The translations under genes and the position numbers were made by a program. Shown in pieces: positions 1-11,649 of a DNA stretch of 64,000 bases. The stretch is from Typha latifolia (taxonomy: Eukaryota > Streptophyta > Magnoliopsida > Poales > Typhaceae). How positions within the stretch are numbered: position 1 is the first letter of the stretch; every line of letters starts with the position of its first letter. Under the pieces are notes generated by a model. The model saw only the letters and a program-made list of their open reading frames with translations. It made no database searches and was not told the origin of the DNA. The stretch lies in the NCBI GenBank assembly GCA_019914945.1, contig CM034102.1, positions 6,623,501-6,687,500 of the forward strand. Reading direction: 5' to 3'.

Positions 1-270
1 ATCAACTGTATTTATTCCAAGCGATTACAATCCAAAAAAATTGTATCCATGGAATGTTGTTAGAAAAGAAACACTTAATTGGCCAGAAAGGATTTTCTCT
101 AACGAAACTTAGAAGTATTCTCCATGATTTTGCTATTATTTTAGTGAAACCCTTGATTTTGTCAACAATGTATATAGCTAGCAACATAGACGAGATAGCA
201 AAGTCAAAAAGAGAATTGCATGTTTAACTGATAGATTCAATCTTCAGAAAATAAAAGTTAATATGCTTAC

Positions 271-1108
271 AATTTGCTGCAGTGATGTGCAGAACACAGC
301 TACACATGCACAAAGGAATCCTTTTGTATTGACCTCCACATCAGTGACAGTGCAAATTCCAACGCCGAAAGCTACGACCACCACAGCCATTATCACTTTC
401 GTAGTGTAATGCTTGCTATGTAGTATCCACTCCATTATGCAAACCACCGGTATCATGCTCAATTTTGCAATCTGCATATTTTTCCCAATGTTACTCACCT
501 TACCACATAGATGGACAAATCTTAATAAATACGGCCTTAAAGTACAGACCTGATAAAATCCGACAGAGTTCAGCATGAGACTAAGATTCATTCCGGTAAT
601 TGACATATTAGCAACAATAGAGAACCATATGAGCTCCCATAAAGGAACATGCTTGGATACGGAGTAGCCGGTCGCGTTCGAAACCCATCCAACAAGCGCC
701 GTCACAGTAAAATGGAACCCTGTTAGTGTCATTGCTGCAAGATGAGTAACAAAATTAGTAAATTTCAACAAATCCAACTAAAATCCAAAAGTAGATAAAC
801 AGATCTACAATAGTTTATACCATCAATCCAGATCTGAGAATCAATTCTAGATAAAAAAAAAAAGCAACTAAATTTCTTCACTGACACACAATTAGACACC
901 AGATCTAACTTCCAAGATCCAATCTCCCCGAGACAACATATCTCCTAATGCATCAGAATCCAATGCGGTTGAAGAAATTACCAAAGCAAAAACCGTAGCC
1001 ACCGGCGGACATGAGCTGCTTATTGGCCATGATGATCCCGACGGAGCTGACCACGTTCATCGCCCATGCCCCCACATTCGAGACGACGGGCTTCTTCTCC
1101 AGATCCAT
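271..1108 (-). CDS. URGT: UDP-rhamnose/UDP-galactose transporter, 5' part (three exons; runs off left edge)
   Basis: Nucleotide-sugar antiporter of the plant NST-KT/TPT family, known from Golgi membranes, where it imports UDP-rhamnose and UDP-galactose for pectin and other polysaccharide synthesis. Exons on the minus strand: 1108-982, 734-550 and 471-271, with GT..AG borders and matching phases (exon 1 ends on the first base of a codon completed by exon 2). The N-terminus MDLEKKPVVSNVGAWAMNV is hydrophobic, as in this family, and is followed by the conserved stretches TLTGFHFTVTALVGWVSNAT, KHVPLWELIWFSIVAN, LMLNSVGFYQ, LSMIPVVCIMEWILHSKHY and GVGICTVTDVEVNTKGF. About 171 residues are encoded here; the family is usually about 340-350, so the 3' half lies left of position 1. 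The exon 3 donor is at 270-269 and no further exon is visible in 1-268. The family is clear; substrate preference is inferred from similarity. Confidence 0.9.
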
Positions 1109-1700
1109 CTCCCCACCACAATCAAAAGGAAACCCTAGTGAATCTAACTAAGGCTTCGAATGGACCCAAGCGAAAGCAATGGGGTAGAAAGGGGAGGCGA
1201 GATCGGATCGTTTTCAAAGGCGCGGAGTTGCCCTTCGATGGAAGGAAGGGTTCGAGCTTCTTGCGTCAACGCGAAATAGCAAAAAAAAGGGGACGCGAGA
1301 GAGGAAATAGATAGTGAGGTTGGCGTAGTGGAGAAGGGAGGAAGGAGACAAGGACCGACGGAGGGTGAGGTGGTATTCGTTGGATACATCGGATCGCGAA
1401 GGAATGGGGTGATAGGAAGGACGGCAAGGATATTCTACAAACCTGGTTGCAGGAACACGGCGTATCTCCTTATTACCAACTGCCAAGTTTCCCGAGGCAC
1501 AAGGCTTCTGGAGACGTTGATGTTTCCGTTGGCAGAGAATACGCCCACAGATGCTGACCTGAACTATTTACAAGACAACGGGTGAAAGAGTAATAAATTT
1601 TATGAGATTTAACAAATAACTTTCGTGGCCGATAAAAATATCACCAGAAAAAATTAATGTAAAATTTAGAATATTTTCCCTCTTTAAGGGGCAAGAGCCA
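1109..1700 (-). promoter_or_regulatory. 5' UTR and promoter region of the transporter gene
   Basis: Sequence directly upstream of the minus-strand transporter start codon. It is more GC-rich than the flanking DNA up to about 1590 and then becomes AT-rich. Open frames on both strands here (1066-1585) overlap each other, have no recognisable domain, and are best read as leader/promoter sequence. No TATA box could be assigned with confidence. Confidence 0.4.
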
Positions 1701-2264
1701 AGCTTAAATATCGGAGAGGACGATAGCTTTCTCTGTGGATAGAGTTACTATTACTAATATCGTTATTAATGAAATCTCAAACTATTTGTTGGTCTCCTAC
1801 TGTATAGAATTTCTTCTAAGAAAAAACAATGAAAAGGCGAGAGAGCTTTGCTTGCCCTAGAACTTGGTGTAGTACATTACATAGGAAAAAGTAAGATGTA
1901 CGTACAACAAATCTAGTAATTGAATAACTGATTTTTTCCTTTTTTTGATTTTCACAATGACCTAATAAATTTTCTTTTTGTACACTATGGCCCCATGACT
2001 TATTAGAAATATTTCACTTTATCTCTTCTCTTATAATTTTGTTAGTCATTTTCATCCATAAGTTGTCATTGTTTAAATCATATGACAACTAAATGGCTAG
2101 AATTCCCTTAAATGCATGTGACAAGTTAAAATAGGCTCTTATAATTACCAAAATACTTTTAGATAGCCAATTAAAATCCTCTCTCATTCTCCAATATTAG
2201 TTGAACTCAATTCCCACTATTTTTCTTTTAAAGTCTGCTGCATCCCACTCTTCTCTGCAATCTG
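1701..2264. other. AT-rich intergenic DNA
   Basis: No gene, RNA or recognisable repeat was seen. It separates the transporter promoter from the transposon-rich block. Confidence 0.5.
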
Positions 2265-3113
2265 TTATGATTCAGCTAGATATGGCTTGGGCCTGACTTT
2301 TGTTTTGAAAATAACTTTTGTTTTGGAAGAATAAAAAATTTTAGCGGTCGCGTTCGAACACGTCGTTCGCCTGCATACGTTTGCAAATACAGTGAATGTA
2401 TTTAGCACATTCGACTGCGTTCGAACACCTGCACATGTTCGCAAAGACAAAGAATAAATTTAATGTTCGAACGCGTTTAACGCATTGTCCTAGGGTTATC
2501 TTTTGATTATTTTGCTTATTAGGATAGTATCTAAATATATGAAAGGCAACCTAATTAAACATTATTGATGAATTATTGAAGTTTTCCTTCCCAAATCTTT
2601 ATTTTCTTCCTCCAACGACATCCATCATCAGATGTCGTCTCATTTCTTCTTCAATCTGACCATGCCCCCTTGCCTCTCAAAAATCGGTCCACCCTCTTCC
2701 CCTTCGTCTAGCTTAATACTGTACTCAACCATCGCTGCCATTGTCTTCACCAATACCTAACCATTATTTCATCTTCCATTAATCACATCCATCACGCCAC
2801 CACCTGACCAACTATTAGTATTTCCCTTATAACTTCTGATCTACATATTCGATCAATGTGATTTTAGTTGCGTTGGATCACTTACTTCAAGAGGAACAAC
2901 TTGTCAAAAGTTTAGATCTATTAGATGGCTATATCATCCACAGTTCTCCTCGAAAGTTCCGTTCTAGATAAAATCGGGACTGATCTTTAGTTTGTTGCAA
3001 CATCATTAAGCCAGATCGTAATAGTGGTATCAAAGCCAAACTGACCTCAGACGTACCATTGATGACGATGACTCGAGCGATGGCTACTAGAAGGCAAATA
3101 GAGGATCTAAACA
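2265..3113 (+). mobile_element. Gypsy-type LTR remnant with PBS and gag start, cut by the next LTR
   Basis: A primer-binding-like site TGGTATCAAAGCC lies at 3025-3037; it resembles the initiator-Met tRNA site TGGTATCAGAGC used by many plant LTR elements. A plausible gag start codon at 3080 opens a frame MATRRQIEDLN that is cut at 3113 by the following LTR. Upstream, 2340-2470 holds several copies of TTCGAACGCG-like palindromes, followed by a TATA-like AAATATATGAAAGG and a CT-rich leader. The same layout, diverged, recurs at about 13440-14340, so the two probably belong to one LTR family. The left border is not resolved. Confidence 0.5.
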
Positions 3114-5627
3114 TGTAACGCCCCTGCCCGGCACGGGCACGTGCATGCCCACACGGCACGCGTGACACATGCGACAGGTCGGGCGGGGCCCGTCACGCAC
3201 AAATACTCTCATGTGCACATATAATCATGACATTATCAAATAAAACCTGCTAATCTATCCATGATCACGTAATCCATCACCAGATAAATCATACTATTAA
3301 CCAAATAAACCCGTTAACATATGAATATCCCGGTCTACAATAATATACATTAAACTATTACATAATCTAGCAGGACCCACACAGGCCACAACAAACCATC
3401 AAGATACAACTAAAATGACTAATATAAGAGTACACTGTGATTCGACCTATATTATACAATTAATTGTCTAATACAAAAGAGTACAAATATCAAATACTGG
3501 TACAACTCAATATCTAGTTAAATTATCATCTATACCGTCTTGCATCTATAACTCACCTCATCATCGCTCTAAAATATCTTCTCAACATATCTCAAGTCGT
3601 TATCACGTACCACATATCTGAGGGGGTTAGGAAAGAAATAAAGAGAGTCATGAGCAAAAGGCTCAGTGAATAGACCTTACTCTGAATAAGTGATGCCAAA
3701 TAGAGAGTAAATCATGTACTGGATAATATGAATCAGAAAGAGCATCATGCCATAAATGAGTATATGAATGTTCCTCAATAATACATAAATAAAAAATAGA
3801 TAACATGTCATGTCATAACTGATAAAATATATAATCCTCGATAATGTATAAATAAATCTCCATGTCATATTATCATAACTCTTTCTCAAATATGACACAT
3901 GATGCATGCCAACCATGACCATGTAATGATAACAAATGCAACCATATATGATGCATATTGATCACTCGATAATCAGGTAACCAAATGATAATGAAATCAT
4001 ATGCATTTCTCAATATCACAATCATCACCGACATCTTGGTATAATATCATTATACTAGACCACTATGCACAGCCCAACACCGGTACCTAGTCTCAACATC
4101 ATGTCCAAAGGCTCAGAGCATACTCTGTCATCCGCAGAGTATCTCAAATATAATCATACCTCGCTACCCACTAGGGTATCAATATCTATCAAGACTGGAC
4201 ACCCACATAGTTGATAGAAACCTCGTGAGGATAACTCGCCACATATGCCCTGGCGAACGGCATGTGTCCGATTGTCTGTGCGCACAAACTCAACTAACCT
4301 CGGACATAGGCCACGAGATATCGCATAACAGCGACTATAATCATCACTCCAGGCGCCCCTAACCCTGGAGCCTACCCGAGTATTCCCATGCTTCTTATCA
4401 ACTATCCTATCAATCATATTTCATGCATTCGTTCTAAATGCCAGATTACATGCATATATCCAGTACGATAACGAGTCAATGCATAACACGAATTTAGGTG
4501 GAACAGGAATTAAAAGAAAAATAATGCAATGTAGACTCCAACCATGTATCTAACACATGCATACTCCTGCTAGTCTATCACATGCACACTCATACTAGAA
4601 ATCACTCCGACACAAAGTCATAACAGTATAATCATCTCTAATCATATCTATTTATCATCATCATACTCATATTCAAGATCAGCCTAATCCTAATTCTATG
4701 CATCATAAAAATATGTTCGACTGTAATCATCTCTAGATAAAGTCAAATAATCATGCATAGATACGTTTATATAATTAGAATTAATTCAATTAAAATGTAA
4801 ATGTTTATTAGGTTTAGAATCACTTTTCTTTATTTTTATTACTTAACTAGGTCTATAATATAGATACGATTCAAATATTATAATTATATTATTATTATAA
4901 AATGTTAGTTATAACATAATGAGAAGAGGCATGTTTCCTTTTATATGAGAGTACTCCTAAATATATAATTATAAAATAAAATAAAAAGCTAAATAAGTAT
5001 AGACAAGGTCTAATTATAATTAATTTTATAATTCATACACTATCTTGATTAATTAGGGACAATGCAGTCTTTACTCGATAAAATAATAAATAAATAACTA
5101 AATAAGCTTAGTATTTTATTTTTTGCAGAATAATCATAAAATTAATAGAAATACTTAAAATATATATGATGAGGGTATTAGAATATAAATCTAATAATTA
5201 TAATTTACAAATCTATCTATTAATCTAATAGATATATAAATAAATAAATAAATATATGTATTACCTATATTTATACCTAATTAATCATTAATTATAAAAA
5301 TTATCATTAATAAAATTATATTGAAGAATACATATAATATTATTAAAATAGTTAATGTCTAAATAATCTATTTAAATTAATTAAGAAGAAAAATACCTAA
5401 ATAAATAACATAAATAAAATAATTAATTAATTAATTAATTAAATTTGCTATCAGTGTTGGGCTCGGCCCAGCACTGTGCAGAAAGAAGGAGAAGAAGTTG
5501 ATATAGAAAGAGAAAAAGAAAGAAAGAAAGAAGAAGAAGAAGAAGAAGAAGAGAAGAGGAAGAGAAGAAAGAGAGAAGGTGAGGGAGGAGGTTGCGGACC
5601 CGGGCCGGCAGGGAGTGCACCGACCGC

Positions 5628-5715
<88 letters not shown>

Positions 5716-6071
5716 GAAAAGGAAAGAGAGGGGGAACGAGGGATCTCACCGGCGGCGACGACTTTGGGAAGGTGGCGGCGGGTCGACGTCGGCAATAAGG
5801 AGAGGAAGGAGTGTGAGAGTGAGTAGAGTGAGAGAGTGACCGAGAGAGAGATAGAGAGAGAGAGATAGACTTAAAGAGAGTGAGGGAAGGCGATGGAGGA
5901 GTTGCGGTGGCGTCGGGGCCCGCTGCGGCCAGTTGGTCGCAGCCCGTTGGCTACGACAGCGGTAGTGGGCGCGTGGCACCCCCACCATGCAAGCTGCATG
6001 AGCAGCTTGCATGGGCACGAGGCCGGCCACGTCGTGCCAAAATAATTTTTTTTTAGAGTTGGGTTGTTATA
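3114..6071 (+). mobile_element. Long LTR (TGTAAC type), copy A
   Basis: Starts TGTAACGCCC and ends GGGTTGTTATA, close to the TGTAACACCC...GGGTGTTACA ends of two other copies here (8579-11220 and 23097-27324). All three share landmarks in the same order: a GGCCACAACAARCC block near the left end, a CCGRTTGTCTGTG-like block in the middle, a purine-rich stretch, then a T-run just before the right end. Length 2958 bp. Long LTRs of this design are known from plant gypsy elements. I find no target duplication (left flank AAACA, right flank ATCAC) and no PBS or PPT next to it, so it is either a solo LTR whose flank has been rearranged or a recombinant remnant. Internal open frames are unsupported. 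Confidence 0.6.
5631..5713. repeat. (GA)n microsatellite
   Basis: About 41 uninterrupted AG units inside LTR copy A, in a wider purine-rich stretch (about 5476-5900). It gives rise to meaningless Arg-Glu and Ser-Leu frames on both strands. Confidence 0.98.
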
Positions 6072-6072
6072 A

Positions 6073-7307
6073 TCACACTACCGATTGGTTTAGAACATCA
6101 ATGACCAGGGGTGAAACGCTAATCACATCGAAAGCAAAGGCCCTTCGCTCTTCGCTCCTCCACCTAGGCAGGTGTGAGAGTTCGAACGAGGGGTTCGTGC
6201 CTCCTCTAACATTGGAAGAATGTCTCAAAGGTGGTCGTGGTCTAGTACTCGCAGGCGCTGTTTTTGAAACCGCAGAATTTCCAGCCGACGTTCTAGGTGC
6301 AAACCGCCCATCTCGATTGCCCCAATTGATTTTTGCTGTCATCTTTAGAGCCTTATGTTTTTGCTCCATCCTCACAGCCTTCTCAAAGGCATCCTCAAGA
6401 GTAGTAGGACAAAGAGCACGAACATCTGCTTGAATCTCATTCTGCAGCCCTAAACTAAATATGCTCATTAATGTCGGTTCGGCCCAAGGTTGCTCATAAC
6501 GACTACTAACTCTCTCAAACTCAGCTTGGTACTCAAGTACGGTCGTCCTTTGAACCATCTTGCTTAATGTGGCAGCAAAATCTTCATATGCTGCAGTTCC
6601 AAATCTGCATGTAATCCTCTTACAAAAATTAGCCTATCTGGTAAATCCTCCACCATGAATAACCAATCTATACCAATGCAATGCTGTTCCCTAGAGGTGA
6701 AAGCTTGCCATCTGGATCTTTGTATCTTCTATTGTACCTTGACAATTAAAATATTGTTCAACTTGAAACACCCAATCCGTTGGATCACCGCCTTAGAATT
6801 TTGGGAAATTCAAGTGTGCGGTTCTCCCCCGAATAGCATTGTTGAGTTCACAAAAGATCCTTGGTTCAGATCTAAACTTTTATGCAAATTGATCACCTTC
6901 TCTAAATCCTCAAGCACGTCCATCACCATCTCCAATGGGATCAATCTCATCCTCAAAGTGCCAATCTTCCTCATCGATGAAGCACACCGGTGCCGCACAC
7001 CTCTCGGATTCCACCACCGCCGGTCTTGGGTTTTGCAACAGAGGTGGGGAATGACGCACCTGTGGGGTATAGGTAAGAGGGGATCATTGGCACTCGCATG
7101 ACGCACTTGGACCTGTGCGGTATTAGTTCGATGAGGTCTCGTTGCTGGTCCTTCTTGAAACTTCGATCGTTGTCGAAGAGATAACGAATCAAATCTGTTC
7201 TTGACATATTCCTTGAAGTCATTGTGATCCTTTTGAATTGAGTCAACTCTATGCATCAATGTATGGAACATGCCCCTAAGTTCATCCATATTCACACTCA
7301 TGGACAT
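6073..7307 (-). pseudogene. Gypsy gag pseudogene (minus strand)
   Basis: Two broken frames, 7307-6810 and 6558-6073, together look like the capsid part of a gypsy gag. The first has a charged N-terminal segment with DELRGMFHTLMHRVDSI. The second has the retrotransposon-gag signature VLEYQAEFERVSSRYEQ followed by EIQADVRALCPTTLEDAFEK. The frames are offset and no zinc knuckle is left, so this is a decayed copy. A PBS lies upstream on the same strand at 7469-7458. It is a chromovirus-like (possibly Reina-type) gag by pattern; clade assignment is tentative. Its left end abuts LTR copy A exactly. Confidence 0.7.
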
Positions 7308-7457
7308 TGGTTGACTCAGTCTTGTCGTGGTCGCCCCAAATGGATTGAGTCCTCCCTTGTCGGTGTGCTCTCCATAGTTCTCTTTGTTGATGTCATCTTC
7401 CCTGTTTCAATCATTAATGGAGGACTGAGGTTCGCTTGCTTTGATACCAATTGTTAG

Positions 7458-7469
7458 GCTCTGATACCA
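7458..7469 (-). promoter_or_regulatory. Retrotransposon primer-binding site (initiator Met tRNA)
   Basis: On the minus strand the sequence reads TGGTATCAGAGC, the usual plant PBS complementary to the 3' end of initiator methionine tRNA. A second, imperfect copy (TGGTATCAAAGC) lies about 20 bp further along that strand. It is positioned for the minus-strand gag that follows. Confidence 0.75.
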
Positions 7470-7471
7470 AT

Positions 7472-7700
7472 TGATGAGTTCTTGAACCAATGATAGGCTA
7501 CGCAACGATTCCTTCAAGATCTGAATGTATTACACGAATCAGTCTACACGATCGTGGAAAAATATTCGTCAAATATTCTCCGGTATTAGAAAATTACAAA
7601 ACTAAGTGGATTAGATCCGTAACTTTCTAATCTACAACTTTAGTATTTATGTCTTTCACAGATTATAACTACAACTGGGATGAAACACGGAATAACTTGA
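7472..7700 (-). mobile_element. Short gypsy LTR fragment (minus strand)
   Basis: Sequence just upstream (minus strand) of the PBS, ending CTCATCA next to it, as an LTR should. It contains GAGAATATTTGACGAATATT (about 7556-7580), which recurs near 51150 on the plus strand. The outer end is not resolved; the plus-strand pol fragment begins near 7715. Confidence 0.45.
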
Positions 7701-7714
7701 AGAGCCACAAGGAA

Positions 7715-8578
7715 TGTTGCTGTGTAGAAATTCAAACCATAAGATAGCTATTGTATCAAGAGTTGAGTCGGCTAAATGTGCGTCCCTATCGGTATCCTCA
7801 TATTCAAAAGGAAAAGATAACAAAGTTGGTAGCCAAGATGCTTGGACAAGGAATCATCCAACTAAGCAATACTACTTATTCGTCACCAATTTTGCTTGTG
7901 TGTAAGAATGATGGTTCGTGACATTTTTGTGTCTACTATCGAACACCCAATGCCATAACCGTCAAAGATCGGTACCTAATACCGGTGACAGAAGAGTTAA
8001 TGGATGAATTGATAGGGGCTTTTTATTTCAACAAACTTGACCTTAGAGCTAGATATCACCAAATCTAAGTTCACCCCGAAGACGTGCACAAGACTGCTTT
8101 TTGAGCTCATGACGGTTGAGTTTCAAGTCATGCCCTTTGGATTGATCAACGCTCCGGCAACATTTCAAAGCGTAATGAACGATATATTTAGGCCACTCTT
8201 ATGTCCGTATGTGTTGGTGTTATTCAATGATATTTTGGTATATGGTAGAAGTTTTGAATATCATTTGAAACATTTAAATGAAGTGCAGAAGCTACTTGAA
8301 GTAAATTCTTTAAAAGTCAAGATGTCTAAATGTTTGTGGTGTGAGAGAAAGGTGAAATATTTGGGGTATATCATTTCAGCAGAAGGTGTAGCAGCCGATC
8401 CAAGCAAGGTGAAGAGCATTGGCCAATTCCTTCCATACTTTATGGGACAATACATACACACTCCGGCACAGCAGCGATGGGACACAAAATTACTAGGATA
8501 TGATTATGAAATCCAATACAATAAGGGAATAGAAAATAGAGCGGCGGATGCACTATCGCGCCAACCCGATACCGCTGA
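7715..8578 (+). pseudogene. Gypsy reverse transcriptase/RNase H pseudogene, left piece
   Basis: Plus-strand pol remnant. Conceptual translation across frames shows RT blocks: YRYPHIQKEKITKLVAKML, ITVKDRYLIPV, FNKLDLRARYHQI, MPFGLINAPATFQSVMN, then the active-site region with FNDILVYGRS, where the usual Y/FxDD reads FNDI. After VAADPSKVKSI the sequence jumps to the end of RNase H (TPAQQRW, KLLGYDYEIQYNKGIENRAADALSRQ), so the middle of RNase H is deleted. Frameshifts and stops make it non-functional. It is interrupted after codons for DTA by a solo LTR and resumes at 11221. Chromovirus-like, probably Reina type. Confidence 0.8.
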
Positions 8579-11220
8579 TGAAACACCCTAACCTCCAAAT
8601 ACACGTGTAAACCGCGTGGGTAAATCCTCCCACGCGGTACATCACATGACCTGTCAGTACAAGGATTTCACAAGGCATACAACCACATAAATTCACCATA
8701 AAACTCAACTAAAGGAGTCCGGATACAAGTTCCACAAGCCACAACAAGCCTTCCAAATATACATCCAAAATATTATGTTAAAGTCCAAGAAGATACAACG
8801 TCATCATCATACCCTCGCAGGGGCTTAATGCAACTACGTACGTACTAAAAAGAAAGGAAGCGGCTACTCCTCGCTACCCGCACCTGCGTCCTCTAGCTCT
8901 GAAATAATATGCCACGAGGGGTGAGCTTACAGCCCAGCGAGTAGGATTCATACAATCTAAAATAATGACATCACAGGTGTATATCCAATGTATGCCTAAA
9001 TTTGCTAACGATAACGACATGCTTATTTAAAATGACTTACCACAATTTACTAAGTCAATGCGGTTGATAAAGATTACCAATCACTATCTTGGAACATGCT
9101 AGTTTACCAAACATATTATGATCGGTTCACACGAGATATAAAGTTTGAGACAATCTCTTATTCGTACACATCTCAATCATAGGTTTACATGTTATGCATA
9201 GCAATAAAATATCGGTTTAGTCACCTCATGTCTACCAAAGCAATAATCATACTCATCATCGCTCACCGAGCTATTCACCACACAGGGTAAATACTCTTAA
9301 GACACAATCATCCATCACATAATCATCCATCACATAATCATCCATCATATAATCATCCATCATCTCATACATCGAGGGGGGATATATACACATCTAGCGG
9401 TAATGTCACCTACACGTGTATGGCGACACTACATGTGACCGGTTGTCTGTGGCCATGAGACTCAGGACCCCGGTCGTAAGCTCATATCTCACTCTCTCTA
9501 AATCATCACCGCCCTCGGCGGGAGAATCGAGCCCTCGGCTCATCAACGAACGCCCTAACCCCGCGTCGTCGGGTGGTACCGCTAGAGTTATATCCCCGCC
9601 TCACAATCATATTCTTCTATCATTATAATCTAGTCCCGACTATGCGGTATAACTACCCGAATGCCACACGGGCTTCCCGACCTCAGTGTAGGCCGCTAAT
9701 AGTATAGACATATATGATACACTCGCCCTTAACCCCGGGCCGAGTGAGTAGGGTACTTGCCTAGTCGAGTCGACTACTAATGATAGGTGGAAGTGGTGCG
9801 GTGTTTATGCGTGTATAAAGCATGTTATAGTCATCATGATCATTACAGTCCATATTCACAGCAATCATACATCTATGCAACGGTATACCATACAGGACAC
9901 GTGTAAAGCATTATCATACACATTATCTTTCTCATGATACTATCTTTGAACAGATTATAAATAACTACATATGCAAAAGATATAACAGGAGTACCAATTT
10001 GCATGCATTAATACCGACATTTCCTACTTTTGTATCATGTTATTCTAGATTTGTATAACTCTACTCGCTTTGGGGGTCTCCACGGTAAGGTAAAACTCGT
10101 CGGCTAGTCAGGGATCCCAAAATCTTCCTCACGTGGTGTCAATCCTATTAATTCACGCAAGTAAAGTCATTAGCGAACTAATAGAATTAATTATCTTATT
10201 AGCACATTTATGTTTGGTACGAGTCAAGGGTATCCTAGGAATCTTATATTATCCCAAAATTAAGGATCGGGCTAATCAAATTAGGTGAAAATGGTAAAAA
10301 ACGAGTTATAGGGTCCAAATGGACCCAAAAGGGCTAGGCTAGAGGCAATAGGTAGACTCAAACCTAACCTAATAGGCAAAGGGCCAAGGTGGGCCGCAAT
10401 TGACCGCAGCCCACAAGTTTGGCCGAAGTGGGTCGGGTCCAACCACGGCCCACCAAAGGCTTGGTTGGTGGGGCGCGGTCTGCGGCCCACCCAACCCAAG
10501 CCTAGTGGGCCGGGGTCTGGACCGCAGCCCACCAAGGGGGCTCGGTGGGCTGCGTCTGACCGCAGCCCACCCAAGGGCTCGGTGGGCTGCGTCTGACCGC
10601 AGCCCACCCAGGGATCAGTGGGCTGCGGTATGACCGCAGCCCACCAAGGGGAGGGGAAGGGCACGGGGGGTTTAACAAACCCCCCCTCCCACCCACCCAC
10701 CCTCCCTCGGTATTCCCCAACCGAGGGAGGAGACGAAGGGGAGGTGGAGAGGCTGATGGGGCTGCGGCGGCGCGGCACGAGGCCGGCGGCGCGCAGCGCG
10801 GAGCCGGCGGCGACGGCACGGACGAGGCCGGCGGCGCATAGCGCAGAGGCGGCGGCGCAGCGCGCAGGCGGCGGCGGCAAGGGTCCCGGCACAAAGCACG
10901 AGGCCGAGGAGGGGAAGGAGAAAGGGAAGAAAGGAAGGAGGTTTACCGGAGGGGAGTCGGCGAGTCGGCGGCTGTCAGCGGCTGTCGGCGGCTATCGGCG
11001 ACCACGAGGGAGGGAGAGAGAAGAAGAAGAGAGGCTGCGGTGAGGGAAGGAAGGGATAAGGGAGATGGGGGAATGGTGGCGTGCACGGCAAGGAAGGGAA
11101 GAGAAGAAGAAAAGGAAAGAGGGAGGGTGGCAGGGTGGCAGGCCGACGCACGTGCTCGGCACGTGCGTCGGTCAGGGGAATTTTTTTTTTTTTTTTTTTT
11201 TTTTTAAATGGGGTGTTACA
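8579..11220 (+). mobile_element. Solo LTR (TGTAAC type), copy B, with 5-bp target duplication
   Basis: 2642 bp, starting TGAAACACCC and ending GGGTGTTACA. It is flanked by GCTGA on both sides (8574-8578 and 11221-11225). This perfect 5-bp target duplication and the lack of internal genes, PBS or PPT define a solo LTR left by recombination between the LTRs of a gypsy element. Removing it rejoins the reading frame of the gypsy pol relic in which it sits. Inside are a 15-bp tandem repeat (ATAATCATCCATCAC, about 9305-9365), an array of hairpins (10385-10645), a GC-rich segment, a purine-rich segment and a 25-T run (11181-11205). Open frames in the GC-rich part are not genes. Confidence 0.9.
10385..10645 (+). 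repeat. Tandem hairpin array inside solo LTR B
   Basis: Repeated units of about 36-37 bp, each able to form TGGGCTGCG - loop - CGCAGCCCA. Perfect 9-bp arms lie at 10546-10554/10561-10569 and 10583-10591/10598-10606, and a third at 10619-10627/10634-10643 with a slightly longer loop. More diverged units precede them from about 10385. A diverged GGGTTGGGCTG-type version occurs in LTR copy C (about 25270-25480). Confidence 0.85.
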
Positions 11221-11400
11221 GCTGAGCTTGCAGCCTATTCTTCTCGTACCTTTTCCTTCCTAGACGAGCTGAGGTATGCATGTACATCTGACCCCGACAC
11301 TCATTATATCATCTTTATCTTTATAGGAGTAAATCGTAACCCTAGATCCACCTTTAAGCACCCAAATCTTAGCCACCATACTCCACCATGAATCACCCTA
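11221..11400 (+). pseudogene. Gypsy pol pseudogene, continuation after solo LTR B
   Basis: After the second GCTGA copy the frame reads on as ELAAYSSRTFSFLDELRYAC, which resembles the linker after the ADALSR motif between RNase H and integrase in gypsy elements. No integrase domain follows, so the element is truncated shortly afterwards. Confidence 0.5.
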
Positions 11401-11649
11401 TTATATGGCCGTCCACCACCACCCTTGATTGTCCGCCACCCACTAACGACTATCAAAACATTAGATATTTACCGATCTATCTCGTTCTGACCTATTTTTA
11501 CTGTTATATTTTTAGCTTTTCATTCTAATCTCTAATTTATATAAAACTAAAACCATTAGAACCCTAACTTCTTAGGCTACTACTCACAAAAATATCATAA
11601 TTTTCTTATGCTTAGATCTATCTAGATCTAGTTTGTAACATGCAAGTAA

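Noticed and set aside
1066..1585. Small plus-strand genes next to the transporter
   Set aside because: They overlap its first exon and leader in antisense and have no domain; GC-rich leader sequence explains them.
5435..5839. Several overlapping open frames around the (GA)n tract, both strands
   Set aside because: They encode only Arg-Glu or Ser-Leu runs produced by the microsatellite within an LTR.
6011..6433. Plus-strand frame of 140 codons
   Set aside because: Antisense shadow of the minus-strand gypsy gag, which shows real domain similarity.
10281..11043. GC-rich overlapping frames suggesting a Pro/Ala-rich protein
   Set aside because: All lie in solo LTR B, in the hairpin array and GC-rich part, with frames open on both strands because of composition.
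3114..11220. LTR copies A and B as the 5' and 3' LTRs of one element
   Set aside because: They share only landmarks, not close sequence, and B has its own perfect target duplication, so they are separate insertions.
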